Positions 21,246-32,623 of a DNA stretch of 64,000 bases are shown here, piece after piece. The notes below the pieces were generated by a model. The model was not told where the DNA came from. It made no database searches and saw nothing but the letters and a program-made list of their open reading frames with translations. Positions within the stretch are counted from its first letter, which is position 1, and each line of letters opens with the position of its first letter. This stretch comes from Mesorhabditis belari (taxonomy: Eukaryota; Nematoda; Chromadorea; Rhabditida; Rhabditidae): the NCBI GenBank assembly GCA_958450365.1, contig CAUEEP010000731.1, positions 2,170,501 through 2,234,500 of the forward strand, in the 5' to 3' direction. A program made the position numbers and the translations under genes.

Positions 21246-24200
21246 CTAATGCGCGTATCGTTCACATTTCACCGTGTCGATGTGGTTTAAGAGATCGATG
21301 CGCACCTCCATAAAGGCCTCAAATGATTGCTCGAGTATAGCGAGATCCTAAAATTTCATCACATATCAATAGGTCATTGAAGCTCCTAAGTTTTAAGTTT
21401 ATTTTAATGAGTTCTGAAAAAATTGGGCTCATGAAAAGTTACCTGGTCTTCCTCCAAATAGTTATGAATGGCCAAACAAGCTTGATGGATCTAAAACAAT
21501 GTTATAAGTAAATGTTCACTAGATGTTAACTTACTTGTACTATCGACTTTGTATTGCATAAATGGGTTTGTTGAAAGATTGGCGCAATCAGTTGATTTAT
21601 CAGTAGCTCGCACATGTCCTCGACCGATGATGCCTAAAAATTGATAGTCCAATTAGACAATTTTGACTCGCACCTTAGCCAGTTGTTCCTCGCAAATCGC
21701 AGCCTCCATTGTGATCACACCACGGGTCCAAGAGATCACCGTCAACAACAATTGGTGCATCACAGTCAAATTATCTAAACAACAATTTAATGCGAAACCA
21801 GACAAAAAGCTTACGTTGATGCACGCTTCCTGAGTTCCTGAGTCGCGAAGCCAGTCGAGCGTTGTGTGCCACTGTGAGAATTCTAAAGTTTTTGTCCCAA
21901 TGCATCCCAATTCTTAAACCCCACCGATCCTCTACTCGCTGCAAAATGGCGGTGAGCACGAAGAGATATCGTTGGATGAGCGTTAACTTGTGAACGACCT
22001 TAAAAATCATAAGTGGTTCTTGACAAATCAAATTGCTTACTTCTGGCGTCCAAATTTCTCGCAATAGTGTGCTTGGCTGCCATGTTAGCTGGAGTGATGT
22101 CACAACAAGAGGAATGTCTTTTCCGGATTTCTAAAAGCACAATGTATTCCGCTCAAAAACTAATAAAAAACCTGGGCTCCCATCAGTACAAAAAACGAGA
22201 TGTCAGCAAAAGCGAGCCTAAACGAGAAGCTTTAGCTCAAAATTTGCAATCTCACTTCATATCCTTGATTTCGCCTCGAATACCTCCGTTTCGCTCAAAA
22301 ATACGATTCATCTTGTTTTGCAGCTGCCGTAAAGAAACCTCATCAGTAGGACAGTATAGGGTATCCTAAAGTTTAGATGATATAAAATTTTCAAAGCTAA
22401 CTTACCCCGCAAACTTTTATTAACATGCTGCTGAGGTCGAATGTGGTGCCCAAGAACAGCGAATTGATTGTACTAAATGAAAAGTTTTTGTAAGAAAAGC
22501 TCATTCAACCAACTCATATGCGGTGACGAGATTAAACTTTTCGTGAATGTACTTCAGTAGCTGCTCGCTGCGATCGCGACAAACCTAAGAGGCTTTGCAA
22601 AAGAATGTTAGTGTTTGATACCTTGCGAATGGCCCGAATTGTTAGCGTTGATGAATGAAGAGTTTTCTCGTCCAAAATCATTGGGCCTAAATGATTGAGT
22701 CGAAAAAATTCCAAATAACGAACATTGAGTGCTCTCTTTTCGCAATCCAGCCGCCGTGATGAGTCGAATGTATTTCCCGGTTGAGATAATCAATTTGAAG
22801 TCGGCCTCGTAGTCGGAAGGACACAAATCCATGATTCCCACAAATCGTCCGTCAATTCTAAAGTGATCATATGATTTCGAAGTGAAATAACCAACGTTAC
22901 CTAACTTTAAACAAGGACTTACATTGAATATGATTCGGCACCTTTCGCATTGGCATTATGTATCAAAGCCACATTTGACTGTCTCAACTTTGAGAAAGGC
23001 CAAATCATGAACTAAAAAAAGATCAATAAGTTAAGCTATTCGAAAGCTTACTTCCAAATGCGGATCACTTAAACAATCGCCGTGGGTGATCCATGCCAGT
23101 GCGTACATCGACCAAAGCTCGCGCGTCTTATAGAGAATCTTCTCGAGGAGGTCGATCACCTAAAATAAAAGTCAGACAATCATAATAGAACCTAACATTT
23201 TAGCTTCATTTTATGATTTTCACACTAATCCGTACCTCTCTAGACACCGCTTTTGCCAGCTCTTTTCCAACCGCATCCATTATCGTTTTTGCTGTGACAT
23301 TGTCCTTAATAATAGAATTTCTTGTCTATTTTTCTCACTAAAACCCCACCTTCTTGAGCAACTTTGAGAGCTCTTGACAAACATTCAACACCTCGACCAG
23401 CTTCACCAAATCGTGAATGAGATCAGTCAGCGAGCGTTGTGATAGCGCTCTAAAACAAATATAATTCAGTAATAAAAATGAAAACGAACAATGGTTTGAC
23501 ATTCTTCCGCAAAAATAAGTGAATTTCGTGAGCCAGTATTTTCGAGAAGCTAGGTCCATCAGCCGCCGCCATAACTTCTGAACAAAGTATAGAATTTCAA
23601 AAAATTTAAAAATCCCACCACAAGTGTTTCGATAAATCGCAAAGAGATAAAACAACGCTTTACGGCATGTCTCAAAATGCGCTATCAGTTTCTGGTTGAA
23701 TGAAATGTTAACCTAAAACTATAATTGATAGTCATTTATCATTTAAATCATTGCCTCCATTCTGTAAGTTTCCCCTGCACAATGAAATAGGATGTCCGAA
23801 GATGACCAACCCTAAAAAAACCAAGCTTTAGATGAAAAAAGCCCAAACTGACGTGCATTATCATACAAATCGCAGTCGTTAGCCGTTTCTCTTGTTCAGC
23901 CAGTGATAGTGTGCCGACATCGTTGAAAAGCTCGTCCGTCTGATCCCTAAAAGTTAGCTTATCACTTGAGGCTATTCAAATTATAGTAAATAGTTGATGC
24001 CGCTTACCGAATGGCAAAAGGGACATTGAAACGTCGAGCAAAGTATGCTGTCTGCGGTTGTTGATTTACTAAACAATGATATTAACTTTTAAGTAAAGGA
24101 TTAATTGGTAATTAAGTTTCTTCGAGACTATCGAGACTTTGTCAGGTCACGCCCTGGTAGTTTCAAAATACGGCCTATTTTGTTCAATCCTTAATCCTTA

Positions 24201-24256
24201 CATTCTTCCGATCGAATCCGTTCCCACTCGGTGAGCGCTCCAAGAACCAAAGACAT
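21246..24256 (-). CDS. gamma-tubulin complex component (Spc97/Spc98 GCP family)
   Basis: GCP proteins assemble with gamma-tubulin to nucleate microtubules at centrosomes and membranes. The model starts MSLVLGALTEWERIRSEE (24256-24202) and continues NQQPQTAYFARRFNVPFAIR, then a helical N-terminal GRIP1-like region (GPSFSKILAHEIHLFLRK; SLTDLIHDLVKLVEVL). A WSMYALAWITHGDCLSDPHL stretch has the W-x-x-x-G-x-x-x-D-P pattern of GRIP1. The C-terminal GRIP2-like part includes SEQLLKYIHEKFNLVTAYE, VVTSLQLTWQPSTLLREIW and VHKLTLIQRYLFVLTAILQR. The stop is at 21248-21246. More than 15 short exons. It cannot be assigned to GCP2 or GCP3 (gip-2/gip-1) from sequence alone. A TTCTTAG acceptor lies 7 nt before the ATG, so either trans-splicing or one more 5' exon is possible. 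Confidence 0.75.
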
Positions 24257-24676
24257 GCTCAACCTAAGAACAGAACGATTGACAGCCACTAGACAATTGA
24301 TGCTTGAAAAAAACAACTTTAGCCAAAGATAGGTTTTTTCATCAAAAACAGTTTAGTTCAATGCTTTAGAGCCATTTTGACCAGTTATGTAGTCTTTTCG
24401 TAAAAGCTGCCACTGCACTTTCTTAAAAACTATTCACTACCAATTTCACGATACTTGAAGGACAAAACTTGTTCCGTCAAAAGTTCACACATCCAAACAA
24501 CAAAATACAGTTTATTTACACGTCACAAGAATAATAGAACTTTAACAACAGCAATGGCAGTTTTCAGCAAAAATGACCTAGCGAATATACAAAAGCAAGA
24601 TCACCCGAATTTGGCGACACAAATCTCAATGACCAGAAATAGAAATCCAACATATCAACAAATACACACGGCAGCT

Positions 24677-27600
24677 TTAATCGTCAAAATCATTGAACTG
24701 GTTCTCTGGATCGTAGAAGTAGTCATCGATATCAGGGTGATCTTCCAAGTCTAGCTCTTGCAAACGAAACTGATCAGAAGGCATTTGGTAGAAAGCATTC
24801 TGAAAAGCAAAATAATGAAAATGTATGTCTATAAATCATTAGATGTGAAATAACATCTTTTTACACTCTTGCAAACCTTGTAATCTTGCAATTTTAGGAA
24901 CCACAAACTTAGTGCAGCTTTTCATGTTTCTTTTTTAGAAGAGTTTACGAAAGTATATAATTTTCCCAATGTTTACTTACATCAAAGAAACGAAGAGCGG
25001 GCTCAGCATCATCAGCATGTTGAAAAATGCTTGGTAATTGAAGCGAAGGCAATTGTCCGACTTCGACCTGATCCTGAAACATTCAAATTAACATGTTAAT
25101 CTTTATCTCCTGTTGATTCTAGAAAAAAAACCATTACCTCAAACACCCGAATTTCGGGTTCCGAATCGTCATGATGTTGATATTCCGGGTACAGGTCATC
25201 CTCATCGTAAAAGTCCGATTCAAATTCCTGGTCATGATCATAGTCATAATCGTAGGCATCACTAAACAAAACAAAAAGCTTAACGACTGATGAACAACTT
25301 ACTAATCCACCGAATCATCTTGGTCCGAATACGCGTCGGAAAACTCGCCGGTGTACCTCCCTTCGCGTGCCCTTTCATAATCGGGCAACCAATCGAGGTG
25401 TGCGTTTTGACGAGCCAAGTCGACAAGATTGAACCTAAAGAATAGATGCACGAGGTCAAAATAATTTGCGTCACTCACGTGAAACTATCGTTTAGCGTGT
25501 TTTGTTGAATTGAAAGATTGAGACTGTTTCCTTCCAAGCTCTGTAGTTCAATGGCAAAGTCGATCGGAAAAACACCATTCGGGTCGGGTTGAATTGCCGG
25601 GATGTTCCATGGCAGCATTGCAATCAACTAAATAAGAACAATTTTGTCAAAAAACAACTTCTCGCCAACCCTGTTCACATCTAGACCCGTTGAAAGTGTG
25701 CGAAATTTGACGACAGCTATATCGCGTCCTCCTTCTTTCCAATCCTTGAGAAATGCCGCGATTCCCTCGAATGTGCAATTCGAGATGCCATCAATGAGAG
25801 CAGTTGAAGCACTAAGGCTTTCAAGAACCTAGAAGTGAAACTTATTAAACTATGAACGCTTCCAAAAACTTACTCCATCATCAAATCCAGAATATGGATA
25901 TCCTTCAATGTGTAATTGTTGACGCTTCTGAATGCATTCATCGCGTAGAAAATCCGAAGTCAAGCGGTTTTCGTTACCATTGACCTAAACCATAATTGGT
26001 CACTAACCTAAACAAGAACTACTACCTTTAAGCTCAAATTTATTGGTTTGAGTTGAAGTAACATCGGTCGCAAATCCTCGATATCAAAGCCCCGAGACTG
26101 CACTGCAAATAGATTCTCGCATTTCACATTCGCTCCGACAAATGCAGTCAACAATTCTCGAAACACAAAGCTAGTTAGTGTCCTCTAAAAGAAAATAATA
26201 TAATGATAATGAGGATACGGAGTGTAGCAGAAGATATTACCGTAAATACTGTATTTGAACCCCATGGGGTACTATTAGAGGGTGAGGTCCTTTTCAACAT
26301 CCTCGCCCTTTTTTATCGACTGAAACAGTTCGTAAGGGATTTACATTGTTTCACATATTTTCTCGTATTTATTTTTTCGCTTATTTCACACATTCAGATG
26401 TCAGCATAAGTTAGGATAGATTTTCTAGTGTTATAGTAGTTAGGGGAGGCAGATGGGTGGGACTTCGACTAAATTTTTTTCATCAAAAACTACCTTTCTC
26501 ATTCAGATTTTTATATTTTCTAATGTATTTTTTTCGCCAGCTATTCAATAAAAATGTTTTTAGATAGAGTAACAATTTTATAAAGTTAAAAACCAGTTCC
26601 AAGATTAAAATACCTATGAAAAGTTTTAGAATTTGAAGCTCCACCCAAACATTTTATACTTGCTCATATTGATCTCAAAACATTTTTATTCGATAGTCCG
26701 TGAAAAATACATTAGGAAACATAAAAATTTCGTTTCTAACTACTCGAGCACTGACTGCCTTGTCAACTCATCAGATTTCACCAGAGCCAGGGGCTCAAAA
26801 GTAAGCAAACCAGTTTTTTTCCTTCTCCCTAGATTGTCTATTCTGGATTTTCAAAACAATTCTTGTGCAGTTCTTGTTTCTATAAAAAGTTGGTATCTAC
26901 TTGGATCTTGGAGGAGGGCGGAGCAAGCAATCGAGGATTGGTTTGGGGGACTTTAGTAAGTAGAGAAATAGAAATAAGAAAAATAGAGGGAAAAAATTCA
27001 TCAACGGTTTTAAAAAGAAACAATTTTTTTATGTTGAACCCTAATTAGGGTGGGGTACTATTTTTCCCCTCCCCCTCTAGGGTGGAGCACTATTAGAGGT
27101 GGTGTATTATTGGAAGGTGGAGTGCAAATACAGTATTTACGGTAACTATATTTAGCCAAAGTCGATTAGGTAATCTTGTGCTAGCTACACTTTTAGAAAG
27201 CCTTTAGAAACAGGTGCCCCTAAGTTGCGCCAGTTTTGCTTCCACATCAATATTTTACCCTTAAGTTAATCCTCAAACCGCTAACCAGATGAAGATTTTT
27301 GATGGTCATCCGTGGCAATGCATGATGAAATAGTTCTAACGTCTCTTCCAACGTAAGTTTCTGAGGATACAAACATCTATCATCGCTTTCTTCTTGATCC
27401 TCATATTTCTTGCGTTGGATGGTCACATCCAGCGTGCTGCTCATCTAGAACTTGAAAATATCAGTAAATCGTTGAGTTTCTAACCTGTTCACCCTCATCA
27501 TCGATATATTCACAGTTGGGGTATTGCTCGATTTCCAGCGATAGCACTTCCACCCGGTTAAGCATTTGTCGATTCTTTTCAATTTGGGAATACAATGGAA

Positions 27601-27890
27601 CCGAAATTAGTCTACATCTAAAAACGAAATATTATCGCGATTACAATTTACAATTTACTTCTCAACTTCAGAGCCAGGAAGGTAATTCAATACACGTTGA
27701 AGAGGCACATCGGGGAAGACTGCAAAATCAATGAATGGCGGACCCTAAATTTCTTGTTTATTTTAGGTAAGGGGCCAAAGCTGTTTTAATTTCGAAATAT
27801 AAAGTAAGCTTTAATTCCAAGAAATCTCACTCGATGAAAGTTAAAAATAGTTACCCAACAAGCCGAGATAGTAGCTTCTTTTTCATTCAT
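24677..27890 (-). CDS. F-box-like protein with acidic C-terminal tail
   Basis: The start MNEKEATISACW (27890) is followed by FPDVPLQRVLNYLPGSEVEK and CRLISVPLYSQIEKN. This resembles an F-box helix set (L-P-x-x-x-L-x-x-L, then C-R-x-I-S). The central part (LFHHALPRMTIKNLHLVSG; FVGANVKCENLFAVQSR; VVKFRTLSTGLDVNRLIAML) looks like the repeat-like substrate region of nematode F-box/FTH proteins. The C-terminus is extremely acidic (DAYDYDYDHDQEFESDFYDE) and ends NQFNDFDD with a stop at 24679-24677. F-box proteins recruit substrates to SCF ubiquitin ligases; that role is inferred here. The intron at about 26186-27200 hosts a 909 bp family C element. It is first in a same-strand series with the GCP and eIF2D genes. 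Confidence 0.65.
26237..27145. mobile_element. large family C element in an intron
   Basis: The termini are a perfect inverted pair: TTACCGTAAATACTGTATTT at 26237 and its complement ending at 27145. Just inside both ends are GGGGTACTATT and CACTATTAGAGG words. The interior (about 870 bp) has no recognisable transposase. Confidence 0.9.
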
Positions 27891-28485
27891 CTTCGTCTCC
27901 TAATCAAGTGTTTCGAGCGGCGACTAGTAGACTAAAAATACTAAAAATAGAAAACTGTAGCAAGATAGACAAAGTCGAAAACAGGGCATTCAAAAACACG
28001 GGACGCTGACGCGAGGAAATCTCTCGGGGTGGTCTCGAAGCGATTCGCGTGCGCAATGGGGAAAGGGGCGATCCAGGGAAAATACACACAATTTATAACA
28101 AAGATGATGAAAAGGGCGTAATTCGGTGGTAGAACTTACTGGTTGCTATGCGCGAAAACATTGAAAACTCTAAAAGCCCAGCAGTTTTTGCCAACTTCCA
28201 AGCTTTTAAAGCAAGAGAAACTAGGCAATTCAACTCACCGATAGAATATCTCTTTCCAGTGGGCTTCTCAAATTTTCGACGATCTGGACTTTTTGTTTGG
28301 AGTTTGTTTGTTATTGTTTATTTTAGCTGAATATCTTTTTCCAATTTTTTTCAAGTTTTTGCCTATAAATAAATACCAGCAAAAAAATTTTTACCTCCGC
28401 ATTTTGCTTTTCAGCATCTCTCTTTCCGCTTTTCATAGGTTTTTTGTTTTTTTTTTTGTGGTTGTTTAAGTGTGTTTTCTTTCAG
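27891..28485. promoter_or_regulatory. divergent intergenic region
   Basis: This roughly 595 bp region separates the minus-strand F-box gene and the plus-strand roadblock gene and probably contains both promoters. TTCTTTCAG directly precedes the roadblock ATG, as expected for a trans-spliced outron. No specific factor site can be named. Confidence 0.5.
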
Positions 28486-29248
28486 ATGGTCGACGTCGAG
28501 GAAACAATCAACCGAATAATGGCTCGCGATGGCGTCACCGGTGTGATCGTCATGGATTTTTCAGGTATGGGTTCAATTGGTGTTGCAGCTAATAGTTAGA
28601 ACAGTAGACTTAGCAATGCCTTGCTAAGGCCTTTAGCGAAAAATTCTTCAGGTACTGCTAGTAGAAATAGAAAGAATGACAATTTCCGTTTGTTTTGGTC
28701 GTTTTAAGTTTAACCCTGGACTATTTGAACTTTCTCAGTAAACTTACTTCACTGTTGTAGCTTTAATCTCTTCTATTTCTGCCTAAATCGTTTGATGTCT
28801 ATAGTTAAAACAAAATCTAGCTAACAAAATGGAATTTATCTTTAAATTTTACGTCTTTGTTTTAGGAAGAGCCATTAAATCGACACTAGACGATGCGAGC
28901 ACGTCACAATACAGCACTGCCATTCAACAACTTTGTGAGAAATCGAAAGGACTCGTTCGTGAACTGGACAGCGGGTGTGTATTTGCTTATTTTCTTGCAA
29001 GAACGACACTTTAATATTTTGAAGATTGAAAAGAAAAAAAATTTCATTTTTGGCAAATTTAATTTCTGATTTTTTTAGTTTAATATTTTAAATATTTTTA
29101 TAAGCTTAAGCAAAACTTTAGCAGAAGCTAATTTACCTATTTTAGAAACGATTTGACGTTTTTACGCCTTCGAACGAAGAAAAATGAAATACTGATTGCT
29201 CCGGATAAAGACTATTTATTGGCTGTGATTGAAAGTTTGTCTTCGTGA
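28486..29248 (+). CDS. dyrb-1: dynein light chain roadblock/LC7 type
   Basis: A dimeric light chain bound to the dynein intermediate chain; part of cytoplasmic dynein cargo transport. Three exons (28486-28564, 28866-28974, 29146-29248) join in phase to about 96 residues, the usual length. Diagnostic stretches are [40 protein letters not shown] and [20 protein letters not shown], ending [10 protein letters not shown]. Start and stop are clear. It is the upstream member of an operon-like pair with atad-3. The gene symbol follows the C. elegans name for the orthologue. Confidence 0.95.
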
Positions 29249-29407
29249 TTTGTGTTTGTGTAATTTATTTGTTTCGGCGTGTGCATATTACGAGTTAGCG
29301 GGAATAAAATTTTGCATTATCAAGTTCACTCTTTTGGGAGAATTCTGAAGCTTTAGACAGTTTCATATCTAATGCACCGACAATTCGCTCAACAATTTAA
29401 TTTTTAG
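29249..29407 (+). promoter_or_regulatory. operon-type intercistronic region
   Basis: The stop at 29248 is followed by AATAAA at 29303-29308. TTTTTAG ends at 29407, exactly before the downstream ATG at 29408. The 160 bp spacing and acceptor abutting the ATG fit an SL2-type nematode operon junction. Confidence 0.65.
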
Positions 29408-32400
29408 ATGTCTTGGTTGTTCGGATTGAACAAGGCTCCGCCTCAGATGCCAGCCGAGTTCTCCGGGGCGCCGCCAAGTCAGGGTGGAGACGACAAATCA
29501 CAACCAAAGGATGACAAGGTAAAATTTTTGATGGGTGAAATGTATCGCTAGGATAACAAATTGCTCTTCCTACCAAGTTGGTTACTTTAGATGGAGCTGT
29601 AGAATTCTACTTTCTGTTTTAGAGCTCCCGAATGGCCTACTCGTTCGACTCGACGGCGTTGGAACGAGCAGCTAAGGCAGCCCGCGACTTGGAGCGTTTC
29701 CCCAACGCCAAGGAGGCACTCGAATTGAGCCGAATGCAAGAGGTCACACGTCAAAAAGAAGTGGATCAACAGACAAAAGTTAGTTAAATTAGTTCTATCA
29801 CAAATAAAGTTTTTGTTTAGCAAGTTGAGGCTCAAATTCAAGCCATGAAATCCGATCAGATGAGGATTGCTGAAGAAGAACGACGGAAAACGCTTGGTGA
29901 AGAGACAAAACACGCTCGAGCGGTAAGTTAGTGTTCTGTGTAATAGTTGACTAACATAACCTAAAGTAGCTCTATCAGAACATAATGAAAGCTTGCTTGC
30001 TAAAAATTTCAATTTTAGCGATCCGAGTACCAAGATCAATTGGCAAGAAAGCGAGCCGAAGACGAGTTGGCGATGAAAGCTCGAATGCAAGAAGAAAGCC
30101 TTCGTAAACAAGAGGAAAGTATCAAAAAACAAGAGGCTCTTCGTAAATGTTAGTTGAGTGTTTTGGACGCATCTAAATATTTTTTTAGCTACGATTGAGC
30201 ACGAGTTGGCCTTAAAGCACCGATATGACTTGGAAAAGATCGATGCTGAGACAAAGGTCAGTGTTATTGAATGACGTGGATAGAATACAGATTTTAGGCT
30301 CGAGCAAAAGCTGCAAGAGACAATCGTGATGTCAATTTGGAGCAACTCCGCGTTCATGAGGAGGAAAACAGAAAAACCGTTATTGAGAAGATAAGGTAAA
30401 GGAGAAATTTGTGAAACGGTTTTTATGCAAAACTTTAGAACTGGTGGCGCTGTCTTTGGAGCCGGCCTACAAGATTTTTTGAATGACAAGACGAAAATCA
30501 CGGCAGCGGTAAAAGATTATTTGGTTTGCTTCAAAATGTATAATATTCTAGGTTGGTGGTTTGACAGCGCTTGCCGTCGGATGGTACGTGGCTAAGCGTG
30601 GTACTGGAGTTGTGGCTCGTTACGCAGAAGCACGACTTGGTAAACCTAGTCTTGTACGGGAAACAAGCAGGTCAGTTAAAAGTTTGATATTTAAATGGCA
30701 TCAATATTTAGGGTAACTCCACTAGAAACGCTGAAGCATCCAATCAAGACTGTGCAAACCGTTTTCCGCAAAAAGCACGATCCGTTAAGAGGAGTTGTTT
30801 TAGCGGTAAGTGTGCATTTTTTTTACTAGATACGTTACTCTAATACTCTAACAAATTATTATTTTGTACATTTAAGCCAGAGATTGAACGGCGACTACGT
30901 GACATTGCTATCACGACGGCTAACACTCGACGTAACAATGGACTCTTCAGGAATGTGCTGTTTTATGGGCCACCGGGAACAGGTTTGTATTTAGAACATA
31001 AAGAAGCGCCAAAGTATCTGTTTAGGAAAAACCCTCTTTGCCAAATCGTTGGCTCAACATTCCGGGCTCGATTACGCAATTTTGACTGGTGGTGATATAG
31101 CGCCAATGGGGCGAGACGGTGTTTCTGCCATTCACAAAGTCTTTGATTGGGCACAAAGCAGTCGTAAGGGGTGAGTAAGACTTTGGCTGAATTAGATTGT
31201 TAATATACCAGATTCAATATGCTCTTTAGACTTGTCGTCTTCATTGATGAGGCTGATGCGTTCTTACAGAAACGTAGCAAAGAAGCGATGAGTGAGGACA
31301 CACGAGCCGCTCTTAACGCCTTCCTTTTCCGAACTGGAGAGCAGAGTAGAAGGTCAATGTTTTTCAAAAGTTAAATTAATTTCTTTGTAGAAGAACAAAA
31401 TTTCTAGATAAGTTTTACACTTTTTTTGAATGAGCTGTTACCAAAATGTTAACTTAAACTTTTAGCTAACCTTTTTTTTAGGTTCATGTTGGTAGTTGCC
31501 TCAAATCAACCCGAGCAGTTCGATTGGGCCGTAAATGATCGGTAAGCAGTTAGTCGAGTATAAAAATTTCAATATTGATTTTTAGTCTTGATCAGTTGAT
31601 TGAGTTCGTTTTGCCGGGTCTACCGGAACGTGAAAGAATCTTGCTACAATATTTTGATCAGCACATTGCCACACCAGCTACGAGTGGATCTCGGGGACAA
31701 AGGTATTTGATAATTTTGAAGTATTTTCTCTAATAGAAGAGCACCCCCTGATTCTTCAAAATCGGGACTTTTTAGAACTTCTTTTTAAGTAGAATGGTAG
31801 GTTTGGGTTCAGCTATAAGTGTTTTAGCATTGGCAGTAAAATGGGAAACATGATTTTTGAAAAAATTTAAGAAAATTTCATGTGGGACTTTCTTGGAAGA
31901 TTCGCTATGGGATCCGGGTAAAAAAAAATAATCTTACAAAAAAAACAGGTTTTTCGTACGTTTTAGGCCAATGGCTATCGTTTAAAATAGTTTTAAGGAA
32001 TTTTTGGATTTTTTTATTTATCTGGGGGACCCTTACCTACTTTTTTGGTCGGCCGACTTTGGGGGTTGGAAATTGGAAGAGCATGCTCTTCTATTAGAGA
32101 AAATACGGTAGATACAAATATGTGCTTAACAGATTGTAAAAGTTATTTAACCAGACGATATCAAGACATCTGTTTTAGACTGAAGTTGGCCGATTTCGAT
32201 TGGGTAGCGAAGTGTACGGAAATAGCCAAGAAGACCGATGGCATGAGTGGACGTGAGCTGAGCAAACTGGTCATTGGGTGGCAGGTATTTGACCTAATTA
32301 AAAGCTAAATATTTGAAACTTTAGGCCTCGGCTTATGCTAGTGAAGACGGTATTCTGACGGCCGAGATGATCAACAGGAACACGGAGGATGCAATGCGTC

Positions 32401-32623
32401 AACATCAGCACAAGGTTAGGGGGATAATTAATGTGGAAACTTGTGGTGGAAATCAAATCTCAATAATAGTAGCAAGTTGTACATTTAATATTATTCACAT
32501 CTTTTAAAATCTACATTCGCTGATTTTGCATTTTAGATGGAGTGGCTCGAGAAGGAGCAACTCGCCGCTCGGAAGCAAGAAATCAAATTCGGCACCAAGA
32601 GCGCCAAGGAAACCGCCGTCTGA
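29408..32623 (+). CDS. atad-3: ATAD3 mitochondrial AAA+ ATPase
   Basis: ATAD3 is a mitochondrial inner-membrane AAA ATPase that organises nucleoids, membrane contacts and cristae. The model starts [20 protein letters not shown], the typical N-terminus, then a coiled coil ([40 protein letters not shown]). [36 protein letters not shown] segment follows as the membrane region. The AAA core has Walker [11 protein letters not shown] (split by an intron at about 30981-31024), Walker [11 protein letters not shown] (about 31228), sensor-like [20 protein letters not shown] and the PGLPERERI motif. The C-terminus reads [12 protein letters not shown] and ends AKETAV (stop 32621-32623). The intron at about 31.7-32.2 kb is enlarged and ends with a TAGAGAAAATACGGTA family C terminus. 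All key residues appear present. Confidence 0.96.

Noticed and set aside
29587..30501. 304-codon open frame on the minus strand
   Set aside because: Antisense shadow of ATAD3 coiled-coil exons. The plus-strand exons have correct splice sites and family sequence.
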